NCBI GenBank assembly: GCA_037444725.1
Contig: JBBILW010000020.1
Span: 1 to 14,135 of the forward strand
DNA length: 14,135 nt
Source of the DNA: CAIKKG01 sp037444725
GTDB lineage: Bacteria; Patescibacteriota; Minisyncoccia; UBA6257; GWB1-50-10
Reading direction: 5' to 3'
The position numbers were made by a program, and so were the translations under genes. Positions within the stretch are counted from its first letter, which is position 1. Every line of letters starts with the position of its first letter. Of this stretch, positions 6,575 to 12,027 are shown in pieces. Under the pieces are notes generated by a model. It searched no databases, had not been told where the DNA came from, and worked only from the letters and a program-made list of their open reading frames with translations.

Positions 6575-7780
6575 TTACAGAAACATCTGCCTTCCCCGCA
6601 GCTTCGTGTGATATGCCACCGCGAATCGATGCGCTTCATCGCGCACGCGGATAAGCGTTTCCATTGCTACGCCTTCGGGGAGCGTTCCTATGAGCTCGTT
6701 ATTCTTCCGCTCCGGGCCTTTTGCGAGACCGACGACCGGAATAGAAAACCCCTCCTCTTTCAATACGTCCTCAACCGCATTGACTTGCGGCACGCCGCCG
6801 TCAACAAGGATGAGGTCTGGCAGTGCCCAGTGATTCTGCAGGCGGCGCGTCATTACTTCGCGGAGCATCGCCACATCATTCGGCCCGGCTACGGTTCGTA
6901 TCTTGAATTTGCGATATTCATTTACGTCCGGCTCGCTTCCTTTAAACACCACCATTGAGCCTACTGCCGCAGTACCCGAAATGTTTGAGATGTCATATCC
7001 TTCGATTCGCAGCTGCTTCTCCATGCCCTCCTCGAATATTTCGCTCTCGCCTATCAGCGCCGTATCCTGAATATGCTTTAACGCGAAAAGCCGACGCTTC
7101 AGTTCGCCCGCTTTTTCATACTGTTGCCGCTTACTCGCCGCCGCCATTTCTTTTTTAAATACCGCCTCGACCTTCGCTTTTTTCCCTTCGAAAAACAGCG
7201 TGAGGCTCCGGATGGTGCGCGCATACTCCTGTTTGGATATTTTTCCTACGCAGGTACCTGGACACAAACCAACTTCATAATCGAAACAAGGGCGCTTATA
7301 CGTCCCCACCTTTTCCGGCGCATGCATGTGCCACGGAAAAATCTTCCGCATAATACGCAACGCTTCCCTCAGATTCGATGCCGAGACGAAAGGTCCAAAC
7401 TTCTTTTTATAGGCAATGTTCTCCGCACCCTTGCCGCGTGCGAGAAGCACCCGCGGGAAAGGCTCTTTTGTTATAACGACATAGAGGAAACTCTTATCGT
7501 CTTTTTCGCGCACATTGAACGGCGGCTGATGCTTTTTTATTTCAACCGATTCCAATATGAGCGCCTCAAGCGCGGTATCGGTCTCGCGATAATCGATTTT
7601 TCTGATTTCCTGTACAAGCTTTTGGATACGCCCGTCGTGAGGCCTCGTGAAATAGCTTGATACGCGTCGCTTCAAATTCCCTGCTTTTCCGATATACAAA
7701 ATCAAACCCTTCGCATCTTTCATATAGTAGATGCCGGGATTATCCGGAATATGTGCGTATAACGATTTCGTGCTCCGCAT
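6575..7780 (-). CDS. uvrC: Excinuclease ABC subunit C, compact form
   Basis: UvrC makes both incisions flanking a lesion after UvrA/UvrB damage recognition. The protein has 401 residues, against about 600 usually. Domains in order: GIY-YIG nuclease at 14-90 (GIY16-18, YIG29-31, Arg39, Glu77); a cysteine region C165-x7-C173-x3-C177; a UVR motif at about 204-239 for UvrB contact; and an RNase H-type nuclease domain at 258-395 with Asp263 (GYDISN), Asp302 (NDVAM), Asp327 (LVDGG) and His384 (RDEAH), which align with E. coli D399, D438, D466 and H538. The roughly 135 residues normally between the UVR motif and the first Asp are absent, as is the C-terminal (HhH)2 domain. At the position of the fourth E. 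coli cluster cysteine (C154) there is His153. Both active sites look intact, so I regard it as functional rather than broken. It is divergent from tdk. Confidence 0.95.
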   Translation of the reverse strand: MRSTKSLYAHIPDNPGIYYMKDAKGLILYIGKAGNLKRRVSSYFTRPHDGRIQKLVQEIRKIDYRETDTALEALILESVEIKKHQPPFNVREKDDKSFLYVVITKEPFPRVLLARGKGAENIAYKKKFGPFVSASNLREALRIMRKIFPWHMHAPEKVGTYKRPCFDYEVGLCPGTCVGKISKQEYARTIRSLTLFFEGKKAKVEAVFKKEMAAASKRQQYEKAGELKRRLFALKHIQDTALIGESEIFEEGMEKQLRIEGYDISNISGTAAVGSMVVFKGSEPDVNEYRKFKIRTVAGPNDVAMLREVMTRRLQNHWALPDLILVDGGVPQVNAVEDVLKEEGFSIPVVGLAKGPERKNNELIGTLPEGVAMETLIRVRDEAHRFAVAYHTKLRGRQMFL

Positions 7781-7786
7781 GGCGTT

Positions 7787-7815
7787 ATGCTATCGCGCGC
7801 ATGTTCTTTTTGCAA
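7787..7815 (-). promoter_or_regulatory. Candidate uvrC promoter
   Basis: On the minus strand TTGCAA (7810-7815), a 17-base spacer and TAGCAT (7787-7792) form a sigma70-like promoter whose -10 ends only 6 bases before the uvrC ATG at 7780. No Shine-Dalgarno site lies between them. This is the best -35/-10 pair among the genes that appear leaderless. Confidence 0.5.
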
Positions 7816-7837
7816 AAGAGGGCCATTTGGGCTTAGA

Positions 7838-7843
7838 TAGAAT
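7838..7843 (+). promoter_or_regulatory. Candidate -10 box for tdk
   Basis: TAGAAT (five of six consensus bases) would start a tdk transcript near 7850, leaving a leader of about 30 bases that contains the Shine-Dalgarno site. No good -35 lies 17 bases upstream (AAAGAG). The palindromic TTTTGCAAAA at 7808-7817 is 22 bases away, too far for a standard spacer, although TAGATA at 7834 would be 18 bases from it. Confidence 0.3.
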
Positions 7844-7868
7844 CAGCTTCTTTCCAAACCCGCATACC

Positions 7869-7874
7869 AGGAGG
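7869..7874 (+). promoter_or_regulatory. Shine-Dalgarno site of tdk
   Basis: A perfect AGGAGG lies six bases before the ATG at 7881. It fixes the start of tdk and rules out the longer in-frame reading that begins at 7731 inside uvrC. Confidence 0.9.
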
Positions 7875-7880
7875 ACGCCT

Positions 7881-8504
7881 ATGCAACGAGGAACGCTTCG
7901 TATCGTGATGGGCAACATGTTTGCGAACAAGACCGGAACGATTATCCACGAAATCGAGACGATGCGCGCATTCGGACACAAGAAGGTGCTCATCTTTACT
8001 CCGACGACCGATACTCGGGCAGGAAAGGGAGTAATCAAGAACTATAACGGACAGTCGCTCCAGGCGGTGGATCTTTTCGCACGCCGCCCGCACCACGCGC
8101 TCCGCCTCATCCGCGAGGCGGAAACGTTGATGGGGAGCAGATTCCACACAATCGTGTTCGACGAAGTGCAGTTCTTCACGCCGCCGCGTGCTCTTTACCG
8201 GCTTGTGGACGAGCTTCTCAGTCTCGGATACGATGTGCTCGCTTCCGGCCTCCGCCTCGATTTTCGCGGCGAACCGTTCGGCGTGACGCTCTCGCTCATC
8301 GGACTCTGCGAGAGCATGCAGCAGGTTACCCTCCTCGCATCCTACTGTGCGAAGTGCGGGAGTCCCGCGCATCTTCCCCAGCGCCTCATCAACGGCGTTC
8401 CCGCACCCTACCTCTCCCCTCAGGTTAAGGTTGGCGGTAAGGAGGACTACGAAGCACGCTGCTACAACTGCTTCGAACTCCCGGGGCGCCCCACTGTGAA
8501 ATAG
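7881..8504 (+). CDS. tdk: Thymidine kinase (type II)
   Basis: Phosphorylates thymidine to dTMP with ATP in nucleotide salvage, which fits an organism that depends on scavenged nucleosides. The 207 residues match the type II (TK1-like) family. Visible motifs: the P-loop GNMFANKTGT at 11-20, the catalytic-glutamate/Walker B motif VFDEVQFF, GLRLDFRGEPFG, and a zinc site of two CxxC pairs, YCAKCGSPAH and RCYNCF near the C-terminus. The P-loop is unusual: the glycine before the catalytic lysine is Asn16 (family consensus GPMFSGKT). The ATG at 7881 is fixed by a strong AGGAGG. It is the only plus-strand gene, divergent from uvrC and convergent with the patatin gene, with its own promoter region and terminator. 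Family assignment is firm; whether the altered P-loop affects activity is unknown. Confidence 0.94.
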   Translation: MQRGTLRIVMGNMFANKTGTIIHEIETMRAFGHKKVLIFTPTTDTRAGKGVIKNYNGQSLQAVDLFARRPHHALRLIREAETLMGSRFHTIVFDEVQFFTPPRALYRLVDELLSLGYDVLASGLRLDFRGEPFGVTLSLIGLCESMQQVTLLASYCAKCGSPAHLPQRLINGVPAPYLSPQVKVGGKEDYEARCYNCFELPGRPTVK

Positions 8505-8511
8505 ACACACA

Positions 8512-8541
8512 CCCCTCGCCGCTTGGCGAGGGGTTTTTCTT
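8512..8541 (+). terminator. Intrinsic terminator after tdk
   Basis: CCCCTCGCC, a GCTT loop and GGCGAGGGG form a perfect nine-pair stem followed by TTTTTCTT, starting eight bases after the tdk stop codon. It lies in the 35-base space between the convergent tdk and patatin genes. On the minus strand the stem is followed by TGTGTGTCT rather than a T run, so stopping of the patatin transcript here would be weaker. Confidence 0.95.
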
Positions 8542-9412
8542 AGTCTGCGTAGAGAATGAAATCCATAAACCTTTCGAAGTACGTTTTCTCCGGCATGATG
8601 TGCCCCACGTCTTTGCAAATCTTTACCATATTATTATGCGCCTCTTCTTCGCCGTGACGGATAATATCTCTCGCTTCTCCGAATGCGAGCCAATCAAAGG
8701 TCAGCACGGAAGGCGTCAACACCACATCGGCGTTTTCGAGTACGCGCTGAGCTATCTGGTACTCAATAATTGAAAGAGCGCTTGATATTAGCGAATAGAT
8801 ATGGAAAACGCTAATCTTTTCTTCGGAAAAATTAAACCACTTGCTCGAGACATCAACCGCTATTACGAAATCACAGCCCATTTCTCGCACGACGTCCGCA
8901 GGAACAGGATTCACGAATCCTCCGTCCATAAGAAGACGGCCGTCGATTGACACGGGATTTGAAACAACAGGCAGCGACGAACTCGCACGCACCGCGTCCA
9001 CCAATCTTCCCTCGGAGAGTATGACCTGCTCCCCGTTCTTCACATCCGTCGCTATCGCCTTGAACGGAATTTTTAATTTATCGAAACGCACGCCATCAAG
9101 ATGCGATTCCAAAAACTTTGATACGCTGTCATCTTTAAAGAAACGGCCGTCATGCTTACGCGCAAGCTTGTACATCGGCACTATATCGTCTCTTTTAATC
9201 GACAAGAAGAGCTTCTCGAGCGTGGCAATATCTTTTGTGGCCGCATACCATGCACCCACCACCGCACCCATGCTTGTGCCCGTAATGGCAGCTATTTCTA
9301 AGCCGGCGCGCTCAAGCTCTTTGATAACACCGATATGCGCGAGACCTTTCGCTCCGCCGCCGCCGAGCGCCAAGCCTACTTTTTTATGCTGCTGCGTCTT
9401 TACTGTGCTCAT
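8540..9412 (-). CDS. Patatin-like phospholipase family protein
   Basis: Probable acyl hydrolase (patatin/RssA type) acting on lipid esters. In the 290-residue protein the Ser-Asp dyad is clear: the oxyanion loop GGGGAKG (17-23), nucleophile Ser47 in GTSMG, and Asp163 in LMDGGFVNPVP. No signal peptide or membrane segment is seen, so it is probably cytoplasmic or peripheral, like RssA. The ATG at 9412 lies 8 bases after the uvrA stop codon. TATAGT overlaps that stop and ends 7 bases before the ATG, so the gene could be read with uvrA or from its own leaderless start. The region after about residue 185 (roughly 105 residues) has no motif I can assign; its SLISSALSIIEYQI stretch (230-243) resembles helices seen in RssA-like members. 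The substrate is unknown. Confidence 0.92.
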   Translation of the reverse strand: MSTVKTQQHKKVGLALGGGGAKGLAHIGVIKELERAGLEIAAITGTSMGAVVGAWYAATKDIATLEKLFLSIKRDDIVPMYKLARKHDGRFFKDDSVSKFLESHLDGVRFDKLKIPFKAIATDVKNGEQVILSEGRLVDAVRASSSLPVVSNPVSIDGRLLMDGGFVNPVPADVVREMGCDFVIAVDVSSKWFNFSEEKISVFHIYSLISSALSIIEYQIAQRVLENADVVLTPSVLTFDWLAFGEARDIIRHGEEEAHNNMVKICKDVGHIMPEKTYFERFMDFILYAD

Positions 9413-9419
9413 CTTTGTT

Positions 9420-9425
9420 ACTATA
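9420..9425 (-). promoter_or_regulatory. Candidate -10 box (TATAGT) for the patatin gene
   Basis: TATAGT on the minus strand contains the uvrA TAG stop codon and ends 7 bases before the patatin ATG. No matching -35 is visible 17 bases upstream. The spacing resembles that seen before the M23, FAD dehydrogenase and uvrC genes. Confidence 0.3.
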
Positions 9426-11934
9426 ACACTTTTTTCAGATACTCTCCCGTATGGCTCCGTGCTCTGCGTGCAATATCTTCCGGCGTTCCCTCGCCCACGA
9501 TGGTGCCGCCCTGCTCGCCTCCCTCCGGACCAAGATCAATGACCCAATCGGCGGACTTAATGACGTCAAGATTGTGTTCGATGACCACGATAGTATTCCC
9601 GCGGCTCACAAGCCGTTGGAGCACTTCAACGAGTTTCTGCACGTCGGCAAAGTGAAGACCCGTCGTTGGTTCATCAAGTAAATAAATCGTTTTGCGTGTA
9701 TCCCGCTTGCCAAGTTCTGCCGCAAGTTTAATACGCTGCGCTTCACCTCCCGAAAGCGTTGTCGCGGACTGTCCAAGTTCCAAATATCCGAGACCCACTT
9801 CGTTCAAAATCTTTAAGCGGTCATGAAGCCACGGAATGTCCGCGAAAAATGTTGCTGCCTCTTCGATTGTCGTGCGCAACACTTCGTAAATATTTTTGCC
9901 CTTGTATTCCACCTCAAGCGTTTCGCGGTCAAAACGCTTTCCCTTACACACATCGCACGTAACATATACGGTTGGCAGGAAGTGCATTTCGATAGCAATA
10001 AGCCCATGGCCTTCGCAATTCTCGCAGCGTCCACCCTTCACATTGAAACTGAATCTCCCCGGCTTGTAGCCGCGCACACGAGCGTCTTCGGTCGCCGCAA
10101 ACAAGTCACGGATAAACGTCCACGCACCCACGTAGGTGGCGGGGTTCGAACGCGGCGTGCGTCCGATTGGTGATTGATCAATGTTAATTACGCGATTTAT
10201 GTACTCCGTGCCCGTAATACCCTTGTTCGCGCCTACCTTATAGCTCGCGCCGTTAAATTTGTTCGCGAGGTGCTTGTAGAGCACGTCATACACAAGAGAA
10301 CTTTTTCCGGAACCCGATACGCCAGTCACGGCGGTAAATCTTCGCAACGGAATATTCACATCGACATTCTTCAGATTGTTCTCGGTCACCCCTTTTAATT
10401 TCAGAAAATCATGCGTTTTCGCCACATTCCTGCGCTCCGTGGGCACCTCAATAAACTGTTTGCCGCGCAAGTAATCGAGCGTCAGCGAGTTCTGTTTTTT
10501 ATCGGTCAAAATCCCGGGAATAGGACCTTCTGCAACCACGTGTCCTCCATGCACGCCCGCACCGGGACCGATGTCTACGAGATGGTCTGATGCGCGAATA
10601 GTTTCTTCGTCGTGCTCTACGACTACAACCGTATTACCGAGATCGCGCAAGTCCTGCAAAGTTTTTATGAGTTTTGCGTTATCGCGCTGATGCAAGCCGA
10701 TAGTCGGTTCATCCAAAATGTAGAGCGTGCCCGTAAGGCGCGAGCCGATTTGCGATGCAAGCCTGATGCGCTGCGCCTCTCCTCCCGAGAGCGTGCCCGC
10801 CCGCCTATCCAGCGTGAGATACTCGAGTCCCACGTCCGCCAAAAATTTGAGACGATTCTTAATTTCTTTCATCGGCAATGCCGCCACCTCCATGAAGCGG
10901 GCATTCTTCGCCTTCTCAAGTTTTTCGAAAAATTCGTATGCGTGCTGCACCGAAAGTCCGACTACCGATGCGATATTTTTATCGGCAATGAGTACGTTCA
11001 ACGCCTCTTCCTTCAAGCGCTTCCCCGCACATACTTCGCATACTTTTTCCGACCAGATTGTTTCCACGCCCAAGCCATTACACGCGGGACATGCACCGAA
11101 CGGACTATTGAACGAGAAGAGACGCGGCTCGATTTCGGGGAAAGAAAAGCCATCGTTCGGGCACGTGAATTGTGCCGACAACGACGTCTCCGTGTCAGTA
11201 ATAATCGTCACCACATCCTTGCCGTACTTCAACGCAGTTTCGATTGCTTCGGAAAGTCGCAGACGATTATCTTTGTTCGTAAAATCCATTCCCGAAGGAA
11301 GTCTGTCCACCACAAGCTCAATTGTGTGCTGCTTGTAGCGGCTGAGCTCAATGCGATCGCGGAGCGTGTAATATTCGCCATCCACGCGCACCTCGGAAAA
11401 TCCTGTATTCAAAAAATCATACAGCAACTGGTAGTACTCGCCCTTGCGTCCGCGCACTACGGGTGCCAACAGAACCACGTTCTTGCCGTTCTTGTTGCTG
11501 TTCGAGATAGAAACCGCGACATCGACAATTTCCTCGATTGTCATCTTTTTAATCGGCGTACCGCATTTCGGACAATGCGGTTTTCCCGCACGCGCAAACA
11601 ACACGCGCATGTAGTCGTAAATTTCGGTGATAGTCGCGACCGTAGAGCGCGGATTGGAAGAGTGGCTTTTCTGGTCGATGGAGATTGCGGGAGAAAGCCC
11701 TTCTATCTCATCGACATCGGGTTTATCAAGGCGGCCTAAAAACTGGCGCGCATATGCTGAGAGCGATTCAATATAGCGCCTCTGTCCTTCCGCGAATATC
11801 GTATCGAAAGCCAGCGAGGACTTTCCCGACCCGGAAAGACCCGTGAATACCGTCATTTTGCCGCGGGGAATCTCAAGGTTTATGTTCTTAAGATTGTGCT
11901 CCCTGGCTCCTTTAATAATGATTTTGTCCTGCAT
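9421..11934 (-). CDS. uvrA: Excinuclease ABC subunit A, compact form
   Basis: DNA-damage sensor ATPase that loads UvrB at lesions. It carries two ABC modules. Module I has Walker A GLSGSGKSS (32-40), the UvrB-binding region around CPKC (121-124), signature LSGGE (382-386) and Walker B LYILDEPTIGLH. Module II has Walker A GVSGSGKSS (538-546), the zinc finger C637-x2-C640-x19-C660-x2-C663, a second LSGGE and YLLDEPTTGLH. Its 837 residues are about 100 fewer than the usual 940. The shortfall maps to residues 289-299, where GLG is followed almost at once by CEVCAGKRL, so the roughly 110-residue insertion domain inside signature domain I is missing. In the first zinc site the CxxC before FSF reads CPND (Cys258, Asp261), while C282 and C285 remain. 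The start matches the family N-terminus. It is 93 bases after uvrB and 8 bases before the patatin gene. Confidence 0.97.
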   Translation of the reverse strand: MQDKIIIKGAREHNLKNINLEIPRGKMTVFTGLSGSGKSSLAFDTIFAEGQRRYIESLSAYARQFLGRLDKPDVDEIEGLSPAISIDQKSHSSNPRSTVATITEIYDYMRVLFARAGKPHCPKCGTPIKKMTIEEIVDVAVSISNSNKNGKNVVLLAPVVRGRKGEYYQLLYDFLNTGFSEVRVDGEYYTLRDRIELSRYKQHTIELVVDRLPSGMDFTNKDNRLRLSEAIETALKYGKDVVTIITDTETSLSAQFTCPNDGFSFPEIEPRLFSFNSPFGACPACNGLGVETIWSEKVCEVCAGKRLKEEALNVLIADKNIASVVGLSVQHAYEFFEKLEKAKNARFMEVAALPMKEIKNRLKFLADVGLEYLTLDRRAGTLSGGEAQRIRLASQIGSRLTGTLYILDEPTIGLHQRDNAKLIKTLQDLRDLGNTVVVVEHDEETIRASDHLVDIGPGAGVHGGHVVAEGPIPGILTDKKQNSLTLDYLRGKQFIEVPTERRNVAKTHDFLKLKGVTENNLKNVDVNIPLRRFTAVTGVSGSGKSSLVYDVLYKHLANKFNGASYKVGANKGITGTEYINRVINIDQSPIGRTPRSNPATYVGAWTFIRDLFAATEDARVRGYKPGRFSFNVKGGRCENCEGHGLIAIEMHFLPTVYVTCDVCKGKRFDRETLEVEYKGKNIYEVLRTTIEEAATFFADIPWLHDRLKILNEVGLGYLELGQSATTLSGGEAQRIKLAAELGKRDTRKTIYLLDEPTTGLHFADVQKLVEVLQRLVSRGNTIVVIEHNLDVIKSADWVIDLGPEGGEQGGTIVGEGTPEDIARRARSHTGEYLKKVL

Positions 11935-11977
11935 ACGTGAAAGTGCCCCCGCTTTGTCTTCTATAGGGGTCGTGCTC

Positions 11978-11991
11978 GAACTTTAGAGTTC
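11978..11991 (-). promoter_or_regulatory. Inverted repeat over the uvrA -10 region
   Basis: GAACTCTAAAGTTC on the minus strand has two five-base complementary arms around a four-base centre and covers the candidate -10. Its position suggests an operator. It resembles the GAAC-N4-GTTC core of Gram-positive LexA boxes but has six bases between GAAC and GTTC. With such short arms chance occurrence is possible. Confidence 0.25.
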
Positions 11992-12008
11992 CTCCCCGTG
12001 AAAGTCAA
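11980..12008 (-). promoter_or_regulatory. Candidate internal promoter for uvrA
   Basis: In the 93-base uvrB-uvrA gap, TTGACT (12003-12008), a 17-base spacer and TAAAGT (11980-11985) resemble a sigma70 promoter. It would give a leader of about 40 bases and allow uvrA and the patatin gene to be expressed apart from uvrB. A G-rich run (GGGGG) 11 bases before the ATG is at best a poor ribosome-binding site. Confidence 0.4.
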
Positions 12009-12027
12009 ATAACAACATCCAACGGAC

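Noticed and set aside
7731..7880. Upstream start for tdk
   Set aside because: It would overlap uvrC and add 50 residues absent from thymidine kinases; AGGAGG marks the start at 7881.
7833..8618. Minus-strand 261-codon open frame across tdk
   Set aside because: Antisense to a well-supported thymidine kinase with a perfect Shine-Dalgarno site. It crosses the tdk terminator hairpin and shows no recognisable motif.
10612..11739. Plus-strand 375-codon open frame
   Set aside because: It lies wholly antisense to uvrA, whose motifs are clear. The translation is rich in Arg, His and Cys with no domain, as expected for a complement-strand shadow.
11936..12005. Direct repeat CGTGAAAGT at 11936-11944 and 11997-12005
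   Set aside because: Two nine-base copies in the uvrB-uvrA gap could be a regulator site, but two short copies alone are weak evidence.
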